64,000 nucleotides of DNA from an uncultured Oscillospiraceae bacterium (GCA_944386985.1 CALXDD010000004.1:62001-126000), one strand, 5' to 3'; numbered from the stretch's first letter, positions 18,399 through 26,824 are shown. Translations and numbers: made by a program. Notes: a model not told the origin generated them from the letters alone.

Positions 18399-19034
18399 AT
18401 GGCCTTTGATTATAAGAAAGAGTACAAGGAGTTCTATCTGCCGCCCAAAACGCCGGGCATCGTCACCGTGCCCGCCATGAACTTCCTGGCAGTGCGAGGT
18501 AAGGGTGACCCCAACGAGGAGAATGGCGCTTACAAGCAGGCGCTGGGCATGCTCTACGCCGTGGCTTTCACCATCAAGATGAGCAAGCTGGGCAAGCACA
18601 AACTGGAGGGCTACTTTGACTATGTGGTGCCGCCTCTGGAAGGGCTTTGGTGGCAGGAGGGCATCCAGGGGGTGGACTACGCCCACAAACGGGAATTTCA
18701 ATGGATCTCTCTCATCCACCTGCCGGAGTTTGTGACGAAAGAGGTTTTTGATTGGGCCGTCCGGGAGGCTGCAGAAAAGAGGCAGCAGGACTTTTCTCCG
18801 GTGGAGTTCTTTCCCTGGAAGGAGGGGCTGTGCGTCCAGTGCATGCACATTGGCCCCTACGACGACGAGCCTGTCACCGTAGCGGCCATGGAGGAGTACG
18901 CCAGGGAACAGGGGTTTGAGGAGGATTTCGGGGAAGGCCGGTTCCACCATGAACTCTATTTAAGCGATGTGCGGCGGTGCAAACCGGAGCGGCTGAAAAC
19001 AGTCATTCGACATCCGGTGAGGAGGGCGCTATGA
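18399..19034 (+). CDS. GyrI-like small-molecule-binding domain protein
   Basis: A 211-residue protein resembling the GyrI-like/SOUL-type ligand-binding fold: IVTVPAMNFLAVRGKGDPNEENGAY near the start and CVQCMHIGPYDDEPVTVAAM near residue 150, followed by HHELYLSDVRR. There is no DNA-binding domain. The start at 18399 has GGAGG 8 nt upstream; an ATG two codons earlier is too close to that site. Stand-alone GyrI-like proteins bind hydrophobic or toxic small molecules; the partner here is unknown. It overlaps the next gene by ATGA. Confidence 0.82.
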   Translation: MAFDYKKEYKEFYLPPKTPGIVTVPAMNFLAVRGKGDPNEENGAYKQALGMLYAVAFTIKMSKLGKHKLEGYFDYVVPPLEGLWWQEGIQGVDYAHKREFQWISLIHLPEFVTKEVFDWAVREAAEKRQQDFSPVEFFPWKEGLCVQCMHIGPYDDEPVTVAAMEEYAREQGFEEDFGEGRFHHELYLSDVRRCKPERLKTVIRHPVRRAL

Positions 19035-19588
19035 AAGGCTTTGCCCGTTCGGAGACCCGCTTCTCTCTATGCGGACTCAACTGCAGTCTGTGCTCCATGA
19101 ACCTGGGCGGGTATTGCCCCGGCTGCGGCGGCGGAGCAGGCAACCAGAGCTGCGCCATAGCCAAATGCTCCCTGGAGCATGGCGGCGTCCAGTTTTGCTG
19201 GGAGTGTCCGGAGTACCCCTGTTCCTGCTACGAGGGTTTCGACGATGGGGATTCTTTTGTCCCCCACCGGAACCGGCAGCAAAATATTGCCCGGGCCCGG
19301 GAGGTGGGACTGGAAGCCTACCTTGCCCAATTGGAGGAAAAACGGCTTATTTTAGGAGAACTTCTGACCCATTACAATGATGGCCGCCGCAAAACGCTTT
19401 TCAACACGGCGGTCTATCTCCTGCCCCTGGAGGATTTACAGTCCGTGATGGCCGCTCTGGGCAGCCAGCCGGAGCTGGAAGATCAGCCAATCAAGGAGCG
19501 CGCCCTTGCCGCTGTGGGGCTGCTTCAGAAGGCGGCTGACCGCCGGTGCATCAGCCTGAAACTGATTAGGAAAACGAAGAAGGGGTGA
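19031..19588 (+). CDS. DUF3795 Cys-rich protein
   Basis: A 185-residue protein with a Cys-rich N-terminal third: FSLCGLNCSLCSMNLGGYCPGCGGG, then C...C pairs in KCSLEHGGVQFCWECPEYPC. This is the DUF3795 pattern (CGLxCxxC...CxGC), probably binding zinc or an iron-sulfur cluster. The C-terminal part is helical without motifs. Function unknown. It starts by ATGA overlap with the GyrI-like gene and is followed after 4 bp by the SRPBCC gene, so it belongs to the same transcription unit. Confidence 0.8.
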   Translation: MKGFARSETRFSLCGLNCSLCSMNLGGYCPGCGGGAGNQSCAIAKCSLEHGGVQFCWECPEYPCSCYEGFDDGDSFVPHRNRQQNIARAREVGLEAYLAQLEEKRLILGELLTHYNDGRRKTLFNTAVYLLPLEDLQSVMAALGSQPELEDQPIKERALAAVGLLQKAADRRCISLKLIRKTKKG

Positions 19589-19592
19589 TCTT

Positions 19593-19988
19593 ATGGCGAC
19601 TTCCAAGATGATCTTCCATCTCCCTTGCCCGGTGGAGCAGGTGTGGCATACGGTAACCGACCTCGCCCATACCGCGTGGCGCAGTGATTTGGCCAGGGTG
19701 GAAATCTTGGATGAGGCCCATTTTGTGGAGCACACCAAAAGCGGCTATGCCACAAAATTTACCGTCACAGCCTGTGAGCCGCTCCGCTTTTGGGCCTTTA
19801 TCATGGAGAACGGCAATATGTCCGGCTCCTGGGAGGGAATCTTCGAAACGGCAGAGGGGGGTACCCGGCTGACCTGCACCGAGACGGTTAACGCCAAGCG
19901 CTGGTGGATGCGCCCCTTCGTCCCCGGCTATCTGAAGCGGCAGCAAAAGCTGTATCTGGACGATCTGCGAAAGAAATTGCTGAAATAA
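19593..19988 (+). CDS. SRPBCC (START/Bet v1-like) family protein
   Basis: 131 residues with the typical SRPBCC opening (FHLPCPVEQVWHTVTDLAHTAWRSDL) and a core of beta strands ending in a long C-terminal helix (LKRQQKLYLDDLRKKLLK). The family binds hydrophobic ligands in a helix-grip cavity. AAGGGGTG lies 8-10 nt before the ATG. It closes the row WYL, TfoX-N, GyrI-like, DUF3795, SRPBCC, in which each downstream member is a small domain of ligand-binding or unknown type. Confidence 0.85.
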   Translation: MATSKMIFHLPCPVEQVWHTVTDLAHTAWRSDLARVEILDEAHFVEHTKSGYATKFTVTACEPLRFWAFIMENGNMSGSWEGIFETAEGGTRLTCTETVNAKRWWMRPFVPGYLKRQQKLYLDDLRKKLLK

Positions 19989-20071
19989 GCCATGTTAATC
20001 TGTGTTGCTTGCGGCAACGGCCACTTCTTCCTATAATGGCGATAACACCTGAGCGAAAGGAGTTATCCCTC

Positions 20072-20581
20072 ATGTTAAACGAGAATATCAAGACGATCAG
20101 GAAATCAAAGGGGCTTTCCCAGCAAGAGCTCGCTGTGAAGCTGAATGTGGTGCGGCAAACCATCTCAAAATGGGAGCAAGGATTATCAGTCCCGGATTCG
20201 GATCTGCTGATCTCTCTGTCGGAAGCGCTTGAGACTCCCGTGAGCACGCTGCTTGGAGAGACTGTGGTGGAGACGGAGGTGGATGCTGTAAAAGCGCTCT
20301 CCGAAAAGCTGGAGATCATCAATTTGCAGTTTGCGCGGAGAAAGGCCCTCAGAAGAAAAGTTCTCCATTGGTCGCTGATCGCATTATGCGTGGTTGTTGT
20401 GGCGATTTCCGCAGCCTTAGTGGTCGTAAATAGCCCCTACTTGGGTTGGGATTTCAGCGATCCGGAAATTGCCGTTGCAGGCACGGCTTTTCATGCCTTT
20501 GAATGGCTGTTTGTCCGGCTGGCCCCCATGGCTCTGATCGCGGCAATCGGCGGAATTTATTTGACGCGGGAAAAAGCATAA
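20072..20581 (+). CDS. XRE-family regulator with C-terminal membrane helices
   Basis: 169 residues: an N-terminal HTH (IKTIRKSKGLSQQELAVKLN then VVRQTISKWEQGLSVPDSD), a short helical linker, then two membrane helices (about 95-118 and 145-165). AAAGGAG precedes the ATG by about 10 nt. Membrane-anchored XRE proteins of this build are common in Clostridia and lie beside small membrane proteins, as here (20763-21122). I infer a membrane-linked repressor; the signal is unknown. Confidence 0.85.
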   Translation: MLNENIKTIRKSKGLSQQELAVKLNVVRQTISKWEQGLSVPDSDLLISLSEALETPVSTLLGETVVETEVDAVKALSEKLEIINLQFARRKALRRKVLHWSLIALCVVVVAISAALVVVNSPYLGWDFSDPEIAVAGTAFHAFEWLFVRLAPMALIAAIGGIYLTREKA

Positions 20582-20762
20582 GGCGTTTTCCGGAAGGGAA
20601 GTCCCGCTGATTCCAGATCTCTCCTCTCAGAACGAAGTCCATCCCTGGCTGAAATCGGCACAAAAGACCAAAGCTGTCGTTCTCTTTTGGCCTTACATCC
20701 TCTATGATCATATCAGCAGCTGCAGAGAATCCATCCATCGATCATAAGAGGAGAAAATCATC

Positions 20763-21122
20763 ATGAATACAGATAAAATTTTTGCGGAAGCCATTGCCAA
20801 TGAATATGCCCCCAAGGACACCTCCAAGGTCGTTGCCCTGAGAAAGCTGGACCGGAAGGCAAAGGGCCCGGCCAACATCTTCGCCTACAGTTTCGGCGTC
20901 CTGATGACCCTGGTCCTTGGCTTGGGAATGTGCCTTTCCATGCAGGTGATCGGAGGGGGCGGCGTCGTGATGACAGGCGGCGGAATCCTTCTGGGAATTC
21001 TGGGTATCATCGGCATAGGCATGAACTATCCCATCTACAAGAAGCTCCTTCGGACCGGCAAGGAAAAGTATGCCTTTGAGATCATGCAGCTGGCCCGGGA
21101 GATCAGCGAATCGGCAGAATAG
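20763..21122 (+). CDS. Small membrane protein of unknown function
   Basis: 119 residues with two membrane helices (about 43-66 and 72-92, Gly-rich: GGGGVVMTGGGILLGILGIIG) between basic/helical ends. GAGGAG lies about 9 nt upstream. It stands between the membrane-anchored XRE regulator and a TetR regulator 20 bp downstream, suggesting it is co-transcribed with TetR. I do not recognise a named family beyond a resemblance to short DUF-type proteins seen next to TetR genes. Confidence 0.65.
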   Translation: MNTDKIFAEAIANEYAPKDTSKVVALRKLDRKAKGPANIFAYSFGVLMTLVLGLGMCLSMQVIGGGGVVMTGGGILLGILGIIGIGMNYPIYKKLLRTGKEKYAFEIMQLAREISESAE

Positions 21123-21142
21123 CCACGAGAGGAGGGCGGCAG

Positions 21143-21742
21143 ATGAACAAGTCCGAAAGCAAATATTTCAACACCGCCCTGCGGATGGACGAGGCGCTCA
21201 TCGCACTGCTGGAGGAGAGAGATCTGGAATATATTACGGTGAAGGAGATCTGTCACCAGGCCGGCGTGAACCGGTCCACCTTCTACCTGCACTATGAGAC
21301 TATCGCCGATCTGGTGAATGAGACCTTGGAGATGATCAACCGGCGCTTTCTCTCCTATTTCCCCCAACGGGAAGAAGAGGTTCTGGGGAATATGGAAAGC
21401 CGGGAGCGGGAAGAGCTGGTTCTGGTCACCCGGGAATATCTTCTCCCCTATCTCCGCTTCATCCGGGACAACAAAAAGGTCTACCGGGCGGCCTTCCGGA
21501 ATCCCAGCAGCATGCAGGCCTATGCCCGGTACGGGGAACTGAAGCAGCACATCCTCGGCCCCATTCTGGAGCGGTTTGAGATTCCGGCCGCCCACCGCTC
21601 CTACTACATTGCCTACTATATAGAGGGTATCATCGCTGTTGTCAAGGAGTGGCTGCGGCAGGACTGCGCAGATGAGGTGGAGATGATTGCCGGCATCATC
21701 GAGTCCTGTGTGCGGCCCAGGGACGGCAGCTACGAAAAATAA
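21143..21742 (+). CDS. TetR/AcrR-family transcriptional regulator
   Basis: 199 residues. The N-terminal HTH reads YITVKEICHQAGVNRSTFYL, the standard TetR pattern, and the C-terminal ligand-binding part contains YIAYYIEGIIAVVKEWLRQDC, typical of the TetR-C group found in Firmicutes. GGAGGGCGGCAG precedes the ATG. It is probably in one unit with the small membrane protein upstream. A hairpin terminator follows directly. Confidence 0.9.
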   Translation: MNKSESKYFNTALRMDEALIALLEERDLEYITVKEICHQAGVNRSTFYLHYETIADLVNETLEMINRRFLSYFPQREEEVLGNMESREREELVLVTREYLLPYLRFIRDNKKVYRAAFRNPSSMQAYARYGELKQHILGPILERFEIPAAHRSYYIAYYIEGIIAVVKEWLRQDCADEVEMIAGIIESCVRPRDGSYEK

Positions 21743-21747
21743 GAGAG

Positions 21748-21795
21748 AAAGCACATCCAGTGGATGGCCCTTTTGCCGTCCTGCCGATGTGCTTT
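21748..21795. terminator. Hairpin between converging TetR and kinase genes
   Basis: AAAGCACATC (21748-21757) pairs with GATGTGCTTT (21786-21795); the loop of 28 nt contains CCCTTTT. Placed between the TetR stop (21742) and the kinase stop (21803) it can serve both strands. Confidence 0.55.
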
Positions 21796-21802
21796 TCCTG
21801 TT

Positions 21803-23008
21803 TTATCCTTTTGCCGGCAGCCGCAGTTCACACCGATAGGGAGTACCGCTGTGAAATTCCGCTTTGCCCCCGTGGGCGGCGGCAATCTGAGCTACCAGTC
21901 GGAGTCCGGTACCGTGGGCGGCCCCTCCGTCGCTCTCCAATGGCCGGGAGGAGTCCGGCTGCAGCTTTCCTGCCGCAGTCCCGCCCTCTATCCACAGAAT
22001 AAGCTCCTTGCCTGCGGCCCTGGCTCCCAGACAAATGGAGCAGCCGGGAGCATTGTGCCGCACACAGTTGGTGAGCAGGTTGTTCACCGCCCGCCGCAGC
22101 AGGAAGGGATCGGCCTCAATCTCAGGCAGGGGCGTCTCCGGAAGATCCATCTCAAAATCAAAACCGGCTCCCATACCGCCGTTAAGAAAGTCTGCCGCCG
22201 CTTGCCGCAGGAAGACAGCGGGCTGGATGGGTTCCTTCCGCAGAGCCTGCATCTCACAGTCCAGGCGCATCGTCAGGTTCAGGTCGTTCACCAGATCCCG
22301 GATGACCTGGCTCTGGGTCCGGATAGCGGAGGCCTGACGTCTATGCTCCGGCGTCAGGTCCGGGGCCTCTTCCAGCTGAGCGGCGTAGCCCATGACCACC
22401 GATAGAGGGGTGCGGATGTCGTGGGAAACGCCGTTGATCCAGTTTGACCGGGCGGCGTCCCGTACCTGCTGATCCTGCCGGAACCACCGGCCCACCGCCA
22501 GCCAGGCAAGGCCCAGCACACTGCCCAGGGCCAACAGGAAAAAGGCCAGAAACCAGATGGGAGTCTGAAGCAGAGCTTCGGTATTCATGGCAATGTCGTG
22601 CTTCCAGATGCTCCCCTTGGGAGAGCCCACCACCAGCAGTCCATCCTCCCGCACCCAGCTCTGGACCGGATAGTCGCTGAGATACCATCGGGTAAAGGAG
22701 GCCACATCGGAGACGGTATATTGCTCCGGTACATCCTCCGGTTTGCGGAAAGACCACACCACCTGCCCCTCCTGGCTGAGCAGCATGGCCCAGCGGCCTT
22801 CCTCCAGCAGCGCATCCCCGGCAAAGGTATAGGCTGTCCCGTCCCAGACCAGGGCGTCGGAAAGCTCTTCCATAGGGGTGTTCCAGTCCCGGCCGCCGTT
22901 TGAGTTGTAGTAGACAAAGGCGATGAGCCCCAGCAGGGCTACGACGGCGATGAGGAGCGCTGAGACCGTCACCAGCATGGCTCCCTTCAATAAGCTGCGC
23001 AGCTTCAT
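21803..23008 (-). CDS. Sensor histidine kinase, CprK-like
   Basis: 401 residues: helix 12-34, an outer domain of about 115 residues, a second helix about 150-173, then H-box (NGVSHDIRTPLSVV, His196), N-box LLTNCVRHNAP and G2-like HGTGLRLVAQIAAAHGG. The expected G1 motif DxGxG is not recognisable; the region reads LWIEGGTAAGK. Paired with the regulator at 23005-23691 (GTGA/ATGA-type overlap) and divergent from a three-gene ABC exporter, it matches the layout of lantibiotic-sensing systems such as CprK of Clostridioides difficile. The outer domain would sense the peptide. Name by arrangement, not by alignment. Confidence 0.85.
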   Translation of the reverse strand: MKLRSLLKGAMLVTVSALLIAVVALLGLIAFVYYNSNGGRDWNTPMEELSDALVWDGTAYTFAGDALLEEGRWAMLLSQEGQVVWSFRKPEDVPEQYTVSDVASFTRWYLSDYPVQSWVREDGLLVVGSPKGSIWKHDIAMNTEALLQTPIWFLAFFLLALGSVLGLAWLAVGRWFRQDQQVRDAARSNWINGVSHDIRTPLSVVMGYAAQLEEAPDLTPEHRRQASAIRTQSQVIRDLVNDLNLTMRLDCEMQALRKEPIQPAVFLRQAAADFLNGGMGAGFDFEMDLPETPLPEIEADPFLLRRAVNNLLTNCVRHNAPGCSICLGARAAGKELILWIEGGTAAGKLQPDSSRPLESDGGAAHGTGLRLVAQIAAAHGGKAEFHSGTPYRCELRLPAKG

Positions 23009-23691
23009 GCGGTACCCTCCCGCCGAAGCCGGTAGCCCAGCCCCCGCACTGTCAGCAGAAACTGCGGATGGGAGGGGTCCGCCTCCACCTTCTCCCGCAG
23101 GCGGCGGATGTGGACCATAAGGGTGTTCTCATAGCCCACCAGAGGTCCGTCCCACAAAGCAGAGCACAGAGCGTCGATGGTGACGATGTTCCCCCGGGCC
23201 TCCCACAGCTTGCGCAGCAGGGCAAATTCCTTGGCGGTGAGGGCGGTCTCCTGACCGCCCCGGCGGACTGCCCCTTTGCCCCAGTCGATTTCCGTCTCTC
23301 CCAGCCGCACCCGGTAGTTCTCCTCCCGGTAGACCCGGCGCAGCACCGCCCCCAGGCGGAGCAGCAGCTCCTGGGGGAGGAAGGGCTTGGTGATATAGTC
23401 GTCTGCTCCCAGACCCAGGCCCCGGAGCCGCGCCTCGTCCTCATCCCGGGCGGAGAGGAACAGCACCGGCACATCCCGAATTTCCCGGAGTTTCCCGAAG
23501 AGAGAAAAACCGTCTCCGTCGGGGAGCATCACATCCAGCAGCACCGCGTCCGGGGCGGCGGCGTGAAACCGCTCCAACGCCTGGGTACAGGACAGCGCTG
23601 CGTCGGTCCCATAGCCCGCTTGACGCAGGATTTCCTGCACCATGCTCTGAAGGGCGGGTTCGTCATCTACAATCAAAATGCGATAGGCCAT
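23005..23691 (-). CDS. OmpR-family response regulator, CprR-like
   Basis: 228 residues with receiver Asp53 (AVLLDVMLPDGDG), acidic pair DDE (9-11), Lys in YITKPFLPQEL, and a C-terminal winged helix (LTAKEFALLRKLWEARGNIV onward). It overlaps the kinase gene by four bases and is divergent from the ABC operon. Between 23767 and 23809 three copies of GTAAGG stand 11 and 22 bp apart, on one helix face, which suits a tandem-binding OmpR-type regulator. Likely activator of the exporter at 23844-26233. Confidence 0.92.
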   Translation of the reverse strand: MAYRILIVDDEPALQSMVQEILRQAGYGTDAALSCTQALERFHAAAPDAVLLDVMLPDGDGFSLFGKLREIRDVPVLFLSARDEDEARLRGLGLGADDYITKPFLPQELLLRLGAVLRRVYREENYRVRLGETEIDWGKGAVRRGGQETALTAKEFALLRKLWEARGNIVTIDALCSALWDGPLVGYENTLMVHIRRLREKVEADPSHPQFLLTVRGLGYRLRREGTA

Positions 23692-23766
23692 ATGGCTGGC
23701 CTCCTTTGCGTTCAGCTGTTTCCATTATAACCGTTCTTTTCATTCCGTCCAGCCCCGGGGAAAGAA

Positions 23767-23809
23767 GTAAGGTAATTGTAAGGCAGGCTTCATGGATGTG
23801 TAAGGCAGG
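23767..23809 (+). promoter_or_regulatory. Phased direct repeats, candidate response-regulator operator
   Basis: GTAAGG starts at 23767, 23778 and 23800, spacings of 11 and 22 bp. The last two lie in identical 11-mers TGTAAGGCAGG (23777-23787 and 23799-23809). They sit 35-75 bp before the ABC ATPase start, where an OmpR-type activator would bind. A -10-like TAAGAT follows at about 23815. Confidence 0.6.
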
Positions 23810-23843
23810 GGCGATAAGATATGCGGCACAAGGAGGTCTTGCC

Positions 23844-24755
23844 ATGAACATCATTGAAACCTACGATCTGTGCAAGCAATACGGGAACGCCCTGCGGGTG
23901 GCCCATCTGGATCTCAGCGTGCCGGAGGGCAGCGTCTACGGCTTTTTGGGTCCCAACGGGGCGGGGAAGTCCACCACTCTGAAAATGATCCTGGGCCTGG
24001 TACGCCCCACGGCGGGCAGCATCCGGGTGCTGGGAAAAGGCGTGGACAGAAAAAACCGCCTGTCGGTGCTGCGGCAGGTGGGGAGCCTCATTGAGAGCCC
24101 CAGCTACTACGGACACCTTACCGGTGAAGAAAACCTGCGCATCGTTCAGACCCTCCGGGGTGTGCCGGAGAAAAACATCCGGGAGGTGCTGCAGATCGTC
24201 CGGCTGGACGGTCAGCGGGGCAAGAAAGTGGCCCACTACTCCCTTGGCATGAAGCAGCGGCTGGGGCTGGCGGCGGCTTTACTTGGGTATCCCAAGCTGC
24301 TCATTCTGGACGAACCCACCAACGGCCTGGACCCCGCGGGCATCCAGGAGATGCGGGAGCTGATCTGTGATCTGCCCGGCAGGTTCGGCATGACGGTGGT
24401 GGTGTCCAGCCATCTTCTAAGTGAGATCGATCAGATGGCGGACCATGTGGCCATCATCCGGGAGGGAGAGCTGGTATTTCAGGACACGCTGGAGGCGCTC
24501 CACGGCCGCAGCCGTCACCATCTGGCTCTGCGGACCACCAACAACGCAGTGGCCCGCAATCTGCTCATGGAGAAGTCGGTACCCTGTCAGGAAGAGGAGG
24601 GCTACCTGATCCTGCCCATCCTTTCCGACGAGATCGCCGCCCAGCTCACCCGTTTCCTGGCGGACAATCGTCTGGGCGTGGTACGGCTGGAGGAGCGGCA
24701 GAAGAGCCTGGAGGACATCTTCCTGGAGCTGACGGGAAAGGCGGCGAGTCTGTGA
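23844..24755 (+). CDS. ABC exporter ATPase, lantibiotic-protection type (CprA/BcrA-like)
   Basis: 303 residues: Walker A GPNGAGKS (36-43), signature YSLGMKQRL, Walker B LLILDEPTNGLD, switch His in SSHLL, then about 90 extra residues typical of the BcrA/LanF group. AAGGAGG sits 7 nt before the ATG. The next gene begins inside its stop (GTGA). With two ABC-2 permeases following, it forms a three-component exporter of the kind that removes lantibiotics or bacitracin-like peptides from the membrane. Whether this gives immunity or resistance depends on a peptide gene, and none is seen nearby. Confidence 0.92.
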   Translation: MNIIETYDLCKQYGNALRVAHLDLSVPEGSVYGFLGPNGAGKSTTLKMILGLVRPTAGSIRVLGKGVDRKNRLSVLRQVGSLIESPSYYGHLTGEENLRIVQTLRGVPEKNIREVLQIVRLDGQRGKKVAHYSLGMKQRLGLAAALLGYPKLLILDEPTNGLDPAGIQEMRELICDLPGRFGMTVVVSSHLLSEIDQMADHVAIIREGELVFQDTLEALHGRSRHHLALRTTNNAVARNLLMEKSVPCQEEEGYLILPILSDEIAAQLTRFLADNRLGVVRLEERQKSLEDIFLELTGKAASL

Positions 24756-25501
24756 AACTGCTGAGACTGGAATTTTACAAATGCCGCCGCCGAAAGATTG
24801 TGCTGGTGTGCGCCGCTGTGCTGGCGGTGGAGCTTGTCTGGATGGGGGCCTTCTTTACCCGGCAGGACGCCGAGGATTTGAAGTGGGGGTGGATGCTCCT
24901 GCTTTACAATCTGGCCACGGTGGACGCTATTATTCTGCCTCTCAGCGTGGCTACTCTGGCCAGCCGCAGCTGTGAGCTGGAGCACAAGGGCAGCACCTGG
25001 AAGCTGCTGGAGACCATGGCGTCTCCGGGGAGCCTTTATGCCGCCAAGCTGGCCTGGGGCGCTCTGGTGCTGGCGGCTCTGCTGGTTCTCCGCTCGGGCC
25101 TGTTCCTGGCTGTGGGGATCGTACAGGGCTTTCAGGGAGAAATTCCCTGGGGGCGCTTTGGACTCTTTACGCTCATCTCCTGGGGGGTCAGTATGATGGT
25201 CTACGCCCTCCAGCAGGGGCTGTCCCTGCGTTTTGCCAACCAAGCGGCCGCCCTGGTGTGCGGCATCTCCGGAAGCTTTCTGGGCATCCTCTCCATGCTG
25301 TTTCCTCCGGCGCTGGTCCGATGTGTGCCCTGGGGATACTATGGCCTCATGTCCCTGGTTTTCATGGACTGGAACCAAGTCACACGGGTGACCCGGTTTT
25401 ATTGGCGGTGGCCGCCGGTCACAGATGTCGCTTTGCTGTCCCTGTGGGGGGCGGTATTCCTGATCGTGGGCCGGACTCTGTTCGTGCGGAAGGAGGTGTG
25501 A
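24752..25501 (+). CDS. ABC-2 type permease, lantibiotic-protection type (first subunit)
   Basis: 249 residues, GTG start overlapping the ATPase stop. About six membrane helices; begins LLRLEFYKCRRRKIVLVCAAV, the usual N-terminus of LanE/BcrB-type permeases (short basic cytoplasmic stretch then helix 1). STWKLLETMASPGSLYAAKL is the conserved cytoplasmic loop expected to contact the ATPase. It pairs with the next permease, which starts 3 bp after its stop. Confidence 0.88.
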   Translation: MKLLRLEFYKCRRRKIVLVCAAVLAVELVWMGAFFTRQDAEDLKWGWMLLLYNLATVDAIILPLSVATLASRSCELEHKGSTWKLLETMASPGSLYAAKLAWGALVLAALLVLRSGLFLAVGIVQGFQGEIPWGRFGLFTLISWGVSMMVYALQQGLSLRFANQAAALVCGISGSFLGILSMLFPPALVRCVPWGYYGLMSLVFMDWNQVTRVTRFYWRWPPVTDVALLSLWGAVFLIVGRTLFVRKEV

Positions 25502-25504
25502 AGC

Positions 25505-26233
25505 ATGCTGCTGCGTTGCCTGAAGGCGGAAGCGCAAAAGTGCCGCCGCTCCCCGGTGTGGCTGGCCTTTGTGCTGCTGCCCATTTTCCCGGCCATTCTG
25601 GGCACTGGGAACTACCTGGGGAACATTGAGGTGTTGGATGACGCCTGGTACAGTCTGTGGAGCCAGCACACCCTGTTCTCCTCCATGTTCTTTCTGCCCG
25701 CCCTGCTGGGAGTATTCTGCGCCTGGCAGTGGCGGCTGGAACATGCCGACCACAACTGGAACAGCTTTCTTACCGCGCCGGCGCCGGTGGGGGATCTGTA
25801 TGCCGCCAAACTGATCCTGGCCGCCGTGGTGTCCCTGCTGGCCCAGGTGTGCATCGGCCTTTTGTTCCTCCTCAGTGGAAAGATCGTCGGTATCCCCGGC
25901 CCGGTGCCTCCGGAGCTCCCGGAATGGCTGCTCTGCGGGACGCTGGGGGGCGTCTCGGTCTGTGCGGTGCAGCTCTTTTTCAGCCTGGTGCTCCGGGCCT
26001 TTGCCCCGCCGGTGGCCTTCGGCCTGGCGGGCGGCATTGTGGGGCTGATGTTCACCGCCCAGGGGTGGGGATATGCGTTCCCGTACTCTCTGCTGTGCCT
26101 GGGGATGCGGGCCAATAACCCCCAGATGGAGCTGGATCTGCTGCCCTTTGTGCTCTCAGCATTGATTTATACCGTAGTATTCGCGCTTCTCGCCCTGCGG
26201 TATCTCAAAAGATGGGACATAGCGGCGGAGTAG
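25505..26233 (+). CDS. ABC-2 type permease, lantibiotic-protection type (second subunit)
   Basis: 242 residues with about six membrane helices and the same pattern as its neighbour: LLRCLKAEAQKCRRSPVWLA at the start and HNWNSFLTAPAPVGDLYAAK in the coupling loop. The two permeases are paralogues forming a heterodimer, as in LanEG and CprBC. Translationally coupled (stop TGA at 25499-25501, ATG at 25505). Last gene of the exporter operon. Confidence 0.88.
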   Translation: MLLRCLKAEAQKCRRSPVWLAFVLLPIFPAILGTGNYLGNIEVLDDAWYSLWSQHTLFSSMFFLPALLGVFCAWQWRLEHADHNWNSFLTAPAPVGDLYAAKLILAAVVSLLAQVCIGLLFLLSGKIVGIPGPVPPELPEWLLCGTLGGVSVCAVQLFFSLVLRAFAPPVAFGLAGGIVGLMFTAQGWGYAFPYSLLCLGMRANNPQMELDLLPFVLSALIYTVVFALLALRYLKRWDIAAE

Positions 26234-26347
26234 GGACAGTCCACCGAAAAAACGGCCATATCCGGCATCCAATTCCCATGTTCCAAATCCGAAAGTTATG
26301 GTATAATAAATTTTATCAAGGCCATCAGGCGGAGGATGGATCACCCC

Positions 26348-26809
26348 ATGGAAATCAGAAAAGTGGAAACCGATAAAAAGCAGCACCAGGATTTGCTGTT
26401 GCTGGCCGACGAGCAGGAGAACATGGTCGACCGCTATCTGGAGCGGGGAACCATGTATGTGCTGGAGGACAACGGCGTCAAGGCCGAATGCGTAGTGACG
26501 GATGAGGGGAACGGCGTCCTGGAACTGAAGAACATCGCCGTAGCGCCTGCCTCTCAGGGCAGGGGCTACGGGAGAGCCATGGTGGACTTCCTTGTCCGAA
26601 CCTACACAGGACAGTATGCGGTGCTGCAGGTGGGCACCGGAGACAGCCCCGCCACTGTCCCGTTTTATGAAGCCTGCGGCTTTTGCAGGCACCATCTGGT
26701 CAAGAACTTTTTCACCGACCACTACGACCGCCCCATCTATGAGTGCGGGGTACAGCTGGTGGATATGGTATATCTGCAAAGAGAGTTGCGAAAAGCGGAG
26801 CGCCTATGA
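26348..26809 (+). CDS. GNAT-family N-acetyltransferase
   Basis: 153 residues with the acetyl-CoA-binding motif A VAPASQGRGYGRAMVDFL and motif B around FYEACGF, the usual GNAT core. The start at 26348 leaves 12 nt from GGAGG; an ATG at 26336 directly abuts that site and is unlikely. TATAAT at 26302-26307 is a possible -10. Substrate cannot be read from sequence. Its last codons form the left arm of a terminator shared with the converging hydrolase gene. Confidence 0.88.
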   Translation: MEIRKVETDKKQHQDLLLLADEQENMVDRYLERGTMYVLEDNGVKAECVVTDEGNGVLELKNIAVAPASQGRGYGRAMVDFLVRTYTGQYAVLQVGTGDSPATVPFYEACGFCRHHLVKNFFTDHYDRPIYECGVQLVDMVYLQRELRKAERL

Positions 26810-26822
26810 GCGCTCCGCTTTT
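26791..26822. terminator. Bidirectional terminator overlapping the GNAT stop
   Basis: AAAAGCGGAGCGC (26791-26803) pairs with GCGCTCCGCTTTT (26810-26822), loop of 6 nt, T-run on the plus strand and A-run before the stem for the minus strand. It includes the GNAT stop codon and ends 2 bp before the hydrolase stop. Confidence 0.8.
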
Positions 26823-26824
26823 TG

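Noticed and set aside
18366-18950. Minus-strand frame of 194 codons
   Set aside because: Antisense to the GyrI-like gene, whose start, ribosome binding site and motifs are clear.
23844-26233. Lantibiotic biosynthesis locus around the CprABC-like exporter
   Set aside because: No precursor peptide, LanB/C/M or processing protease is seen nearby, so the exporter is better read as resistance than as producer immunity.
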